From Collimonas sp. PA-H2 (GTDB taxonomy: Bacteria; Pseudomonadota; Gammaproteobacteria; Burkholderiales; Burkholderiaceae_D), in the NCBI RefSeq assembly GCF_002564105.1, contig NZ_PDBX01000001.1:5022001-5086000 (forward strand): 64,000 bases of DNA, in the 5' to 3' direction. Position 1 is the first letter of the stretch. The number at the start of each line of letters is the position of its first letter. Shown here in pieces: positions 24,915-33,570 of this stretch. The position numbers and the translations under genes are program-made. The notes beneath the pieces are model-generated. The model saw nothing but the letters and a program-made list of their open reading frames with translations, had not been told where the DNA came from and made no database searches.

Positions 24915-25706
24915 TCAATCAATGATTTCCTGGCCGTCATGGCCGAAGCGGCGGATCGTGCCGGCTGCATCGATGGCAATCCAGCCGCCGCGCTGCGCCT
25001 TGACGTCATATTCCCAGTCCGGCAACACATAGCGTGTGCGGATGCCGTTATCCTGCTGCATCTGATGGCGTGCCGGCCTATGCGTATGGCCGTGAATCAG
25101 CGTGCTGGTGGCGGTGGCGTCAAACAGGGCATTCACTGCCTCGGCGTTGACGTCCATTATTTCCATTGTTTTATGACGCTGCTCTTCCTGGCTTTCCTTG
25201 CGTACGCCGGCGATGATCGCCTTGCGTTGCGCCAGCGGCAGCGCCAGGAATTGCGCTTGCCATTGTGGTTGCCGCACTTGCGCCCGGAACTGCATGTAGG
25301 CGAGGTCATCGGTGCATTGGGCGTCGCCATGGGCAATCGCCAGGCGCCGGCCCGCCACATCAATCACTGAGGGGTCCGGCAGCATGGTCAGGCCGGCGGC
25401 CTGCGCGAAGCCTTCACCCACCAGGAAATCGCGGTTGCCGGCGATCCAGAAAACCTCGACGCCGCCGGCGCTGACTTGCCGGATCGCGGCGGCGATTTCG
25501 CTGTTGTAGGGCGTTTCCAGGTCGTCGTCGCCAGCCCAGTACTCGAACAGGTCGCCCAGCAGATACAGTTGCTGCACTTGCATTGCCCTGGCTTGCAGGA
25601 AGTCCAGGAAGGCTTGCGTGGTGCGTGGATGCGCCGCCTGCAAATGCAGGTCGGAGATAAACAGCGCAACGGTAGCGGCTGGCTGGTTCGAGTCTGTGGT
25701 TGTCAT
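24915..25706 (-). CDS. lpxH: UDP-2,3-diacylglucosamine diphosphatase LpxH
   Basis: This 263-residue calcineurin-like hydrolase cleaves UDP-2,3-diacylglucosamine to lipid X and UMP in lipid A synthesis, at the inner face of the cytoplasmic membrane. Motifs are complete: FISDLHLQ, LGDLFEYWAGDD, IAGNRDFLVG, AHGDAQCTDD and IHGHTHRP. These are specific to LpxH rather than LpxI or LpxG. It follows ppiB on the minus strand by 37 bases and is convergent with yceH. Confidence 0.94.
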   Translation of the reverse strand: MTTTDSNQPAATVALFISDLHLQAAHPRTTQAFLDFLQARAMQVQQLYLLGDLFEYWAGDDDLETPYNSEIAAAIRQVSAGGVEVFWIAGNRDFLVGEGFAQAAGLTMLPDPSVIDVAGRRLAIAHGDAQCTDDLAYMQFRAQVRQPQWQAQFLALPLAQRKAIIAGVRKESQEEQRHKTMEIMDVNAEAVNALFDATATSTLIHGHTHRPARHQMQQDNGIRTRYVLPDWEYDVKAQRGGWIAIDAAGTIRRFGHDGQEIID

Positions 25707-25743
25707 GAAAGGGCTTGTGACTTGTGGCTTGGAATAAGCGCTA

Positions 25744-26235
25744 TTAAGCGACTACTTCGGCTTTTTCGATGATGACGTCGTCCACTGGTACATCGGCAAA
25801 CATGCCGCTGCGGGTGGTCTTGACCTTTTCGATAGCATCGACGATGTTCTTGCCTTCAACCACTTTGCCGAAAACGCAATAGCCCCAGCCGTCCTGGCCT
25901 GGATAGTCGAGGAAGGTGTTGTTCTTGACGTTGATGAAGAACTGCGCCGAAGCGGAATGCGGCGCCGAAGTGCGCGCCATGGCCAGGGTATAAGGCTCGT
26001 TCTTGAGGCCGTTCTTGGCTTCGTTTTCGACTGGATCGTTAGTCGGCTTTTGCTTCATGCCTGGCTCGAAACCGCCGCCTTGCACCATGAAACCGGAAAT
26101 CACGCGGTGGAAAATCGTGCCGTTGTAATGGCCGGCGTTGACATAGGCCAGGAAGTTTTCGACGCTCTTCGGCGCTTTTTCAGCGTCCAGTTCGATCTTG
26201 ATATTGCCGTGGTTGGTGGTGAGGATGACAGCCAT
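25744..26235 (-). CDS. ppiB: Cytoplasmic peptidyl-prolyl cis-trans isomerase B
   Basis: This 163-residue cyclophilin has no signal peptide. Catalytic Arg lies in FHRVISGFMVQGGG, with conserved MARTSAPHSASAQFFIN and FGKVVEGKNIVDAIEKV. It speeds Xaa-Pro isomerisation during folding. It lies 47 bases behind a paralogue that carries an export signal, so this pair serves cytoplasm and periplasm. Confidence 0.94.
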   Translation of the reverse strand: MAVILTTNHGNIKIELDAEKAPKSVENFLAYVNAGHYNGTIFHRVISGFMVQGGGFEPGMKQKPTNDPVENEAKNGLKNEPYTLAMARTSAPHSASAQFFINVKNNTFLDYPGQDGWGYCVFGKVVEGKNIVDAIEKVKTTRSGMFADVPVDDVIIEKAEVVA

Positions 26236-26282
26236 GGTATTTCCTATTAATGGTTGGTGCGTGGGTTGATAGAGGACGAATA

Positions 26283-26873
26283 TTATTTGGTCACGGTGGC
26301 GGATTCGATGATCACCGGCGTGGTCGGCACGTCCTGGTAGGCGGTCTTCACTTTCTTGATCTTGTCGACCACGTTCATGCCCTTGATGACCTGGCCGAAT
26401 ACCGCGTAGCCCCAGCCGTCGCGGCCAGGGTAGTTGAGGAATTCATTGTTGTTGACATTGATGAAGAACTGCGCGCCGGCCGACTGCGGATCGGCGGTGC
26501 GCGCCATGGCGACGCTGTAAGGAACGTTCTTGAGGCCGTTCTTGGCTTCGTTCTCGACCTTGTTGGGAGCCGGCTTCTCGACCATGTCCTTGCTCATGCC
26601 GCCGCCCTGGATCATGAAACTGTCGATCACGCGGTGGAAAATCGTGCCGTTATAGTGGCCGCTGTTGACGTAGCCCAGAAAGTTCTTGACTGTCTTCGGC
26701 GCTTTTTCCGGATTCAGTTCGATGACGATGTCGCCCATGTTGGTTTTCAACAGAACATGCGGCTTGTCGGCAGCGCTGGCAAGCGATGGGCTAGCTGCAA
26801 AAGTGACGGCTGTTAACGCCGACGCCAATGCCAAAGTGAACTTGCGACGGGACAAACCAAGAGGTGCGGTCAT
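26283..26873 (-). CDS. ppiA: Periplasmic peptidyl-prolyl cis-trans isomerase A
   Basis: This 196-residue cyclophilin is clearly related to the neighbouring ppiB product but has an N-terminal export signal of about 33 residues ending in LASA. The signal contains SRRKFTLAL, close to the twin-arginine (Tat) consensus, so export in a folded state is possible. The mature domain has [14 protein letters not shown] and [20 protein letters not shown] 47-base gap separates it from ppiB, and the two are probably cotranscribed. Confidence 0.92.
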   Translation of the reverse strand: MTAPLGLSRRKFTLALASALTAVTFAASPSLASAADKPHVLLKTNMGDIVIELNPEKAPKTVKNFLGYVNSGHYNGTIFHRVIDSFMIQGGGMSKDMVEKPAPNKVENEAKNGLKNVPYSVAMARTADPQSAGAQFFINVNNNEFLNYPGRDGWGYAVFGQVIKGMNVVDKIKKVKTAYQDVPTTPVIIESATVTK

Positions 26874-27110
26874 AAAAATCCTTCATGTAAGGGGTGCCGT
26901 TTTCGTATTCCATGTGCTGCATTTTCGCTTTTCAGTAATGATATACTGCGGCGAAAAGCAACATTTTATCAAACTAAACACTGCAAAAGAGTTTTGACGG
27001 CCTTGTTGTATTGGCGTCGCGCACTGAAAGTGCGTGGATGCGTGGAACGGCGTGCAATATTTCTGTGCTTATTTCCTTGCCTTATTTCTGTACCTGAGCC
27101 GTAACTTCCC

Positions 27111-28532
27111 ATGAGCGACCTGAAAATATATAACACGCTGGCGCGTGAGAAGCAGCCGTTTTCTCCGATCGAAGCGGGCAAAGTCCGCATGTACGTATGC
27201 GGCATGACGGTTTACGACTATTGCCATCTTGGCCACGGCCGCGTGATGGTGGTGTTCGACATGGTGCAGCGCTGGTTGCGGCAGTCGGGCTTTGACGTCA
27301 CTTATGTACGCAATATCACCGATATCGACGACAAGATCATCAAGCGCGCAGTGGAAAACGGCGAGACCATCTCGCAGCTGACCGGCCGTTTCATCCAGGC
27401 CATGGATGAAGACGCGGCGGCGCTGGGCGTGCAAAAGCCGGATCACGAGCCGCGTGCCACAGCATTCGTGCCGCAGATGCTGGCATTGATCGAAAAACTG
27501 GAGCACAAAGGCCTGGCCTATCAGGGCAGCGACGGCGACGTCAATTATTCGGTGCGCGACTTCAGCGGCTACGGCAAGCTATCGGGCAAGTCGCTGGATG
27601 ACTTGCGCGCCGGCGAACGGGTCGACGTCAACGTCGGCAAGCGCGACCCGCTTGATTTCGTGCTGTGGAAGGCGGCCAAGACCAGCGAGCCTGAAGAGGT
27701 CAAGTGGACTTCGCGCTGGGGCCAGGGGCGGCCGGGCTGGCACATCGAATGCTCGGCGATGGCCGAGCAATTGCTGGGCGAGCAGTTCGATATCCACGGC
27801 GGCGGCCAGGATCTGCAGTTCCCGCATCATGAAAATGAAATCGCGCAATCGGAAGGTGCGCATGGCCACCATTTCGTCAATTACTGGATGCACAATGGCT
27901 TTGTCCGCATCGACAATGAAAAGATGTCCAAGTCGCTAGGAAATTTTTTCACGATCCGCGACGTCCTGAAAAAATACGATGCCGAAGTAGTGCGCTTTTT
28001 CATCCTGCGCGCGCATTACCGCAGTCCCCTGAATTATGCCGATACCAACCTGGACGACGCCAAGCAAAGCCTGACCCGCCTCTATACCGCCTTGAAAGAG
28101 GTGGCGGCCGACGACTTACCGCTGGACTGGAGCGAGGCGCATGCGCAGCGCCTGGCTGCCGCCATGAATGACGACTTCAACACGCCGATGGCGATTTCCG
28201 GCTTGTTCGACCTGGCCAATGAAGTCAACAAGAGTAAATCCGCTGCGGCCGCTCGTCAGCTGAAAAAACTGGCCGGTGCACTCGGCCTGTTGCAGCGCGC
28301 GCCGGAAGATTTTTTGAAGGGCCGCGCACTCGCGGGCAGTGAAATTGACGGAAATGGCATTGCGCAAGCGGCGTTGTCGGAGCAAGATATCCTACTCAAA
28401 ATTCAAGCTCGTCAAGCAGCAAAAATAGCCAGGGATTTTTCCGCGGCAGACCAGATCCGCAAGGATTTGCTGGCCGAAGGCGTTTTGCTGGAAGATAAGC
28501 CCGGCGGTCTAACCGAATGGCGAAGGGCGTAA
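27111..28532 (+). CDS. cysS: Cysteinyl-tRNA synthetase
   Basis: This 473-residue class I synthetase charges tRNA-Cys. Visible are [17 protein letters not shown] with the HIGH-type motif and a zinc-binding Cys, WHIECSAM and the [13 protein letters not shown] zinc region, and the KMSKSLGNF loop. Length agrees with E. coli CysS (461). It is divergent from ppiA, with a 237-base gap holding both promoters. The next gene begins five bases after its stop. Confidence 0.96.
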   Translation: MSDLKIYNTLAREKQPFSPIEAGKVRMYVCGMTVYDYCHLGHGRVMVVFDMVQRWLRQSGFDVTYVRNITDIDDKIIKRAVENGETISQLTGRFIQAMDEDAAALGVQKPDHEPRATAFVPQMLALIEKLEHKGLAYQGSDGDVNYSVRDFSGYGKLSGKSLDDLRAGERVDVNVGKRDPLDFVLWKAAKTSEPEEVKWTSRWGQGRPGWHIECSAMAEQLLGEQFDIHGGGQDLQFPHHENEIAQSEGAHGHHFVNYWMHNGFVRIDNEKMSKSLGNFFTIRDVLKKYDAEVVRFFILRAHYRSPLNYADTNLDDAKQSLTRLYTALKEVAADDLPLDWSEAHAQRLAAAMNDDFNTPMAISGLFDLANEVNKSKSAAAARQLKKLAGALGLLQRAPEDFLKGRALAGSEIDGNGIAQAALSEQDILLKIQARQAAKIARDFSAADQIRKDLLAEGVLLEDKPGGLTEWRRA

Positions 28533-28536
28533 ACGT

Positions 28537-29202
28537 ATGCAAAAAACGATAGCTGTCGACTCCTCTTTTTTTGTGCCTTCGTACTGGGAAGATGCGAAAA
28601 ACGAGTTGATGAAGCGTGACCGTATCATGCGCAAACTGATTCCGCAGTTTGGCGATCTGCATCTGGTTGGCCGCGGCGAAGCGTTCACTACGCTGGCGCG
28701 TTCGGTAGTCGGCCAGCAGATCACGGTCAAGGCAGCGGAGCAGGTATGGCAAAAATTTCTGCAGGTCTGTCCCAAGACTACCCCGGCCCAGGTTTTGAAA
28801 GCCGGCCCCGAACAATTGGCAGCTTGCGGTTTATCGAAACGTAAAGCAGACTATATTCTGGACCTGGCCGATCATTTCAAGGCAAAACGGGTCGATGCCG
28901 AGCAATGGCAAGAGATGGAAGACGAGGCCGTGATTGCGGATCTGACGCAAATCCGCGGCATCGGACGCTGGACAGCGGAGATGTTTTTGATATTTAATTT
29001 GCTCCGGCCCAATATCTTGCCCCTGGATGACCCGGGGTTGCTCAAAGGCATCAGTGTCAATTATTTTTCAGGCGAGCCGGTTTCGCGCAGCGATGCGCGC
29101 GAAGTGTCGGCCAATTGGGAGCCCTGGCGTACTGTGGCAACATGGTATTTGTGGCGTAGTCTGGATCCTGTATCGACAGAATATCAAGTCACTACTGAGT
29201 AA
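28537..29202 (+). CDS. DNA-3-methyladenine glycosylase, AlkA type
   Basis: This 221-residue helix-hairpin-helix DNA glycosylase contains the hairpin IRGIGRWTAEMFLIF followed by the catalytic Asp in LPLDDPGL, the HhH-GPD signature. It lacks the N-terminal TBP-like domain of E. coli AlkA and resembles compact 3-methyladenine glycosylases of about 210-230 residues. It would excise alkylated purines. It starts 5 bases after cysS and is probably cotranscribed. Confidence 0.9.
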   Translation: MQKTIAVDSSFFVPSYWEDAKNELMKRDRIMRKLIPQFGDLHLVGRGEAFTTLARSVVGQQITVKAAEQVWQKFLQVCPKTTPAQVLKAGPEQLAACGLSKRKADYILDLADHFKAKRVDAEQWQEMEDEAVIADLTQIRGIGRWTAEMFLIFNLLRPNILPLDDPGLLKGISVNYFSGEPVSRSDAREVSANWEPWRTVATWYLWRSLDPVSTEYQVTTE

Positions 29203-29304
29203 ATAGGCAACTGATCGGACCAAGTCATGGCTGAGCTATAACTTATTCTGGTTTTGATTTAGCCGACAGCAAATCGGTAGTGACGGATTAATAAAAGGAA
29301 CAAT

Positions 29305-30279
29305 ATGAGTAAAACAACATTTCTCGGCTTCGAGCAACCGATCGCCGAGCTGGATGCCAAGATCGAAGAGCTGCGTTTCGTCCAGGACGATTCGGCTGTG
29401 GACATTTCGGAAGAAATCGACCGCCTGTCCAAGAAAAGCCAGCAGCTGACCAAGGATATCTACGCCAAGCTGACGCCATGGCAGGTGTCGCAGATTTCGC
29501 GCCACCCGCAACGTCCTTACACCATGGATTACGTGAATGAAATTTTCACGGATTTCCATGAGCTGCACGGCGACCGCACCTACGCCGATGACCTGTCTAT
29601 CGTCGGCGGCCTGGCCCGCTTCAACGGCCAGGCTTGCATGGTGATCGGCCATCAGAAGGGACGCGACACCAAGGAGCGCGCCTTGCGCAACTTCGGCATG
29701 CCGAAACCGGAAGGCTATCGCAAGGCCCTGCGCCTGATGAAGGTCGCGGAAAAATTCGGTTTGCCGATCTTTACTTTTGTCGATACTCCCGGCGCTTTCC
29801 CCGGCATCGATGCCGAAGAACGCGGCCAGTCGGAAGCGATCGGCCATAACCTGTACGCCATGGCGGAACTGAAGGTGCCGCTGATCGCCACCATCATCGG
29901 TGAAGGCGGTTCCGGCGGCGCGCTGGCGATTGCCGTCGGCGATGCGGTCCTGATGCTGCAGTACTCAACCTATTCGGTGATTTCGCCTGAAGGCTGCGCT
30001 TCTATCCTGTGGAAGACCGCCGAACGTGCAGCCGATGCCGCTGATGCGCTGGGCCTGACTGCGCACCGCCTGAAAGCGATCGGTCTGATCGACAAGATCG
30101 TCAGTGAACCGCTGGGTGGCGCCCATCGCGATCCGAAGCAGATGGCTTCGCTGCTGAAGCGCGCGCTGGCCGACACCTTGCGCCAGTTCCAAGGCGTCAA
30201 GACCAAGGATTTGCTGAATGCACGCCATGAAAAACTGATGAGCTACGGTAAATTCAAGGAAGTACTGGCTACAGAATAG
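29305..30279 (+). CDS. accA: Acetyl-CoA carboxylase carboxyltransferase subunit alpha
   Basis: This 324-residue subunit pairs with AccD to transfer CO2 from biotin to acetyl-CoA, the first committed step of fatty-acid synthesis. The N-terminal helices ([18 protein letters not shown]) and crotonase-like core ([36 protein letters not shown]) are complete. Length matches E. coli AccA (319). The downstream gene is tilS, two bases away, an order common in betaproteobacteria. Confidence 0.96.
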   Translation: MSKTTFLGFEQPIAELDAKIEELRFVQDDSAVDISEEIDRLSKKSQQLTKDIYAKLTPWQVSQISRHPQRPYTMDYVNEIFTDFHELHGDRTYADDLSIVGGLARFNGQACMVIGHQKGRDTKERALRNFGMPKPEGYRKALRLMKVAEKFGLPIFTFVDTPGAFPGIDAEERGQSEAIGHNLYAMAELKVPLIATIIGEGGSGGALAIAVGDAVLMLQYSTYSVISPEGCASILWKTAERAADAADALGLTAHRLKAIGLIDKIVSEPLGGAHRDPKQMASLLKRALADTLRQFQGVKTKDLLNARHEKLMSYGKFKEVLATE

Positions 30280-30281
30280 GC

Positions 30282-31703
30282 GTGTCAAATCCTCATTCGC
30301 CAAGTATCGATGCATACTTAGAAAATACACTGGCGGCGCTGGCTGCCGCCGCTGTTTCGCCGGCGCCGGCCCGGCTGGCGATCGCTTATAGCGGCGGTCT
30401 GGACTCCACAGTCTTGCTGCATGCGGCGGCGCGCTATGCCGCCAGTCATGGCGTCAAGCTGCTGGCGTTTCATATCCATCATGGCATCAGTCCCAATGCG
30501 GATCAGTGGCAAGTCCATTGCGCCGAGACTTGCGCGCGGCTGGACGTGGAATTCCATGCACAACGCATCGAATTGCGCGACGCTGAAAAAAGCGGCGTGG
30601 AAGAAGCTGCCCGCAACAGCCGTTATGCAGCGCTGGGCGACTTGTGCCGCCTGCATCAGGCGCCGCTGCTGCTGACCGCGCATCATCTGGACGACCAGGC
30701 CGAGACCGTGCTGCTGCAACTGCTGCGCGGCTCCGGCGCGGCTGGCCTGTCGGGTATGGATAGCTGGAATACGGCGCCTAGCCTGCTCGGCGATGCCAGC
30801 TTGCTGATGGTGCGCCCGCTGTTGAAAGTATCGCGCGCGGCAATGGAGCAGTATGCCGCAGCCCAACAGCTGACCTACGTCGAAGACGAATCCAATCAAG
30901 ATCCGCGCTACGCCCGCAATGCCTTGCGCCAGCAGGTGATGCCGGTGCTGGCGCAATATTTCCCCGGCTTCCAGGAGCGCTTCTCGCGCAGCGCCGGTCA
31001 TATGCAAACCACGCAAAAGCTGCTGGTCGAACTGGCGGCGCAAGACATGGCGCTGTGCGCCGACGGCGCCTGCCTCAATATGGATCAGTTGCGCTTGCTC
31101 AAGCCGGAGCGTATCGATAACCTGCTGCGTTACTGGTTCGGTCTGCATCATCTGCGCATGCCCTCCAGCGCCTGGCTGAGCGAAATGCGGCAACAGCTGC
31201 TGGAAGCGAAAGCCGACGCCCAGCTGTGCGTGACTCATCCGGATTGCCATATCCGGCGTCACCGCAACCGCGTGTTCCTGACGCCGCGCGACGATGTCGA
31301 CCGTTCCGAAATCGAGCCGCAGGATTTCCGCTGGAACGGTGAAGCCGAAATCGCCTTTCCGGTATTCGGCGGCGTCATGCATTTCGAGCCGGCGGAGCAG
31401 GGCGTCAGCGCCGACTGGCTGCGTCAGCAAGCTTTGCAGATCCAGTTCCGCAGCGGCGGCGAAAAACTCAAGCTGGCGTTCAACCGGCCCACCAAAAGCG
31501 TGAAATACCACTACCAGGCCTTTGACGTGCCGCCGTGGGAGCGCGAGCGGCTGCCGCTGGTGCGCAGCGGCAAGCAGATGGTGTTTGCGGCCGGCATCGG
31601 CTTCGATTGCCATGTGCTGGCGACTGAACCCGGTCCGCGCATCGCCCTGCGCTGGCAGTCTGATGTGTTGCCGCTGAGTCAAGATATTCAATTTGACGCA
31701 TAA
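30282..31703 (+). CDS. tilS: tRNA(Ile)-lysidine synthase
   Basis: This 473-residue enzyme adds lysine to C34 of the CAU tRNA-Ile so it reads AUA. The PP-loop ATP-binding motif YSGGLDSTVLLH lies at about 37-48, with HHLDDQAETVLLQLLRGSG downstream. The C-terminal half holds the tRNA-binding and TilS-C domains (GGEKLKLAFNRPTKSVKY). The start is GTG at 30282, 2 bases after the accA stop, so translational coupling is likely. Confidence 0.94.
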   Translation: MSNPHSPSIDAYLENTLAALAAAAVSPAPARLAIAYSGGLDSTVLLHAAARYAASHGVKLLAFHIHHGISPNADQWQVHCAETCARLDVEFHAQRIELRDAEKSGVEEAARNSRYAALGDLCRLHQAPLLLTAHHLDDQAETVLLQLLRGSGAAGLSGMDSWNTAPSLLGDASLLMVRPLLKVSRAAMEQYAAAQQLTYVEDESNQDPRYARNALRQQVMPVLAQYFPGFQERFSRSAGHMQTTQKLLVELAAQDMALCADGACLNMDQLRLLKPERIDNLLRYWFGLHHLRMPSSAWLSEMRQQLLEAKADAQLCVTHPDCHIRRHRNRVFLTPRDDVDRSEIEPQDFRWNGEAEIAFPVFGGVMHFEPAEQGVSADWLRQQALQIQFRSGGEKLKLAFNRPTKSVKYHYQAFDVPPWERERLPLVRSGKQMVFAAGIGFDCHVLATEPGPRIALRWQSDVLPLSQDIQFDA

Positions 31704-31735
31704 GCGTTATCTGTCATTTCTTGCCAGTAATCCAC

Positions 31736-31764
31736 TTGTCATAATGGGCGGTTGCGGGTACATT
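31736..31764 (+). promoter_or_regulatory. Sigma-70-type promoter for lysC
   Basis: TTGTCA (31736-31741) and TACATT (31759-31764) are separated by exactly 17 bases, about 60 bases upstream of the lysC ATG. The spacing and match are good for a housekeeping promoter. Confidence 0.55.
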
Positions 31765-31825
31765 AAAGGGTTGATTTTTTATTTTTCTTGCACTAAGTCC
31801 GCTTCCAGCACCCAAAACACACCCT

Positions 31826-33076
31826 ATGGCTTTAATCGTCCACAAATACGGCGGCACTTCGATGGGCTCGACCGAGCGCATCAAGAATGTCGCCAAGCGC
31901 GTCGCCAAATGGCATGACGCTGGCCACCAAATCGTCGTGGTGCCCTCCGCGATGTCCGGTGAAACCAACCGCCTCTTGGGCCTGGCAAAGGAAATCAGCG
32001 CCCAGCCCGACCCGCGCGAACTCGATATGCTGGCCTCCACCGGCGAGCAGGCTTCGGTAGCCTTGCTGGCGATGGCCTTGCAAGCGATCGGCAAGCAAGC
32101 GGTGTCCTACGCCGGCTGGCAAGTCGCGATCAAGACAGATTCGGCCCATACCAAGGCGCGCATCCGTTCGATTGACGACACCAAGGTGCGGCAAGACCTG
32201 GATGCCGGCAAAGTCGTGATCATCACCGGGTTCCAGGGCGTCGACGAACAAGGCAACATCACCACCCTGGGCCGCGGCGGTTCCGATACCTCGGCGGTGG
32301 CGGTTGCTGCTGCGCTGCAGGCGGCGGAATGCCTGATTTACACCGACGTCGACGGCGTCTATACCACCGACCCGCGCGTCGTCTCCGATGCGCGCCGCCT
32401 GAAGACGGTGACTTTTGAAGAAATGCTGGAGATGGCATCGCTGGGTTCTAAAGTGCTGCAGATTCGCTCGGTCGAATTCGCCGGCAACTACAAGATGCCG
32501 ACCCGCGTGCTGTCCTCGCTGACCGACCCATTAATGCCATTGGAAGAAGAAGCAATTTCCGGCACCCTGATTTCGTTTGAGGAAGATACCAAGATGGAAC
32601 AAGCCACCATTACCGGCATCGCGTTTAATCGCGACGAGACCAAGATTACCGTGCTCGGCGTCCCTGACCGTCCTGGTATCGCCTACCAGATCCTGGGCGC
32701 CGTCGCCGATGCCAATATCGAAGTCGACATGATCATCCAGAATCAGTCGGTGGATGGCAAGACCGACTTCACCTTTACCGTGCCGCGCGGCGAATACACC
32801 AAGGCCATGGATGTGCTCAACGAGAAGGTCAAGACCCATGTCGGCGCAGCCAGCATCACCGGCGACGCCAAGGTGTCCAAGGTTTCGGTGGTTGGCGTGG
32901 GCATGCGCAGCCATGTCGGCATCGCTTCGCAAATGTTCCGTACCTTGTCGGAAGAGGGCATCAATATCCAGATGATCTCGACTTCTGAAATCAAGATCTC
33001 GGTGCTGATCGACGAGAAGTACATGGAGCTGGCGGTACGTGCCTTGCACAAGGCTTTTGGCCTGGAAAGCGCGTAA
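31826..33076 (+). CDS. lysC: Aspartate kinase
   Basis: This 416-residue monofunctional aspartokinase starts LIVHKYGGTSMGSTERI, the ATP/aspartate-binding motif, and continues with the GRGGSDTSAVAVAAAL loop. Two ACT domains fill the C-terminal part (about 265-416), which usually mediate feedback inhibition by lysine and threonine. It makes aspartyl phosphate for lysine, methionine and threonine; thrC lies elsewhere in the window. No lysine riboswitch-like structure is evident in the short leader. Confidence 0.95.
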   Translation: MALIVHKYGGTSMGSTERIKNVAKRVAKWHDAGHQIVVVPSAMSGETNRLLGLAKEISAQPDPRELDMLASTGEQASVALLAMALQAIGKQAVSYAGWQVAIKTDSAHTKARIRSIDDTKVRQDLDAGKVVIITGFQGVDEQGNITTLGRGGSDTSAVAVAAALQAAECLIYTDVDGVYTTDPRVVSDARRLKTVTFEEMLEMASLGSKVLQIRSVEFAGNYKMPTRVLSSLTDPLMPLEEEAISGTLISFEEDTKMEQATITGIAFNRDETKITVLGVPDRPGIAYQILGAVADANIEVDMIIQNQSVDGKTDFTFTVPRGEYTKAMDVLNEKVKTHVGAASITGDAKVSKVSVVGVGMRSHVGIASQMFRTLSEEGINIQMISTSEIKISVLIDEKYMELAVRALHKAFGLESA

Positions 33077-33107
33077 ATCGGCGTAATTCTCTCAAAATTG
33101 CACTGGT

Positions 33108-33150
33108 GCTGCGCTGATTTGGTCCTGGACCGGGCAGCGCAGCAGGTTTT
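33108..33150 (+). terminator. Terminator behind lysC
   Basis: GCTGCGCTG (33108-33116) and CAGCGCAGC (33135-33143) form a perfect 9-bp stem with an 18-base loop, followed by AGGTTTT. It sits 32 bases past the lysC stop. Confidence 0.6.
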
Positions 33151-33273
33151 CAGAGGTTTTTCAAAAAATTTTCAAAAAAAACTGTTAATTTGGCATAGCG
33201 TTATTGACCGATGCCCTATGAAAAGTTATTATTCGTGTCCTTAACGCGGCGTTACTAAAAGCCGTTTAAGCTT

Positions 33274-33367
33274 GGAGGCGTGGCCGAGTGGTCGAAGGCA
33301 CTTCCCTGCTAAGGAAGCATACGGGCTTAAACCTGTATCGTGGGTTCGACTCCCACCGCCTCCTCCA
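33274..33367 (+). tRNA. tRNA-Ser(GCT)
   Basis: A class II tRNA with acceptor GGAGGCG/CGCCTCC, anticodon stem CTTCC/GGAAG around loop CTGCTAA (anticodon GCT), a long variable arm and T arm GTGGG/CCCAC. CCA is encoded. The discriminator base before CCA is T, whereas serine tRNAs normally have G. It decodes AGC and AGU. Confidence 0.95.
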
Positions 33368-33402
33368 AGAACATGTTGCGGTTCATTCCGGAACGTACAA
33401 AA

Positions 33403-33437
33403 AGCCGCTACCAGCCTCGTGCTGGAGCGGTTTTTTT
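33403..33437 (+). terminator. Terminator behind tRNA-Ser
   Basis: CCGCTACCAGC (33405-33415) pairs with GCTGGAGCGG (33421-33430) with one bulge, and seven T residues follow. This is a textbook intrinsic terminator. Confidence 0.85.
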
Positions 33438-33570
33438 GTTTCCACCTGCAATTTCTTTGCCAGTTTATTACTTGCCGTGACGAACCTTGCTTTGTAAACT
33501 GGCTCTTACCAGATGGTTAAGCAACTTCCGCTTTCCGTGCCCGGGGCGCGGGCGGGTACATTAAGGTTAC

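Noticed and set aside
30318..31691. A 457-codon open frame antisense to tilS
   Set aside because: Composition is rich in Gln, His, Arg and Ala, typical of an antisense reading of a GC-rich gene, and TilS motifs are clear on the plus strand.
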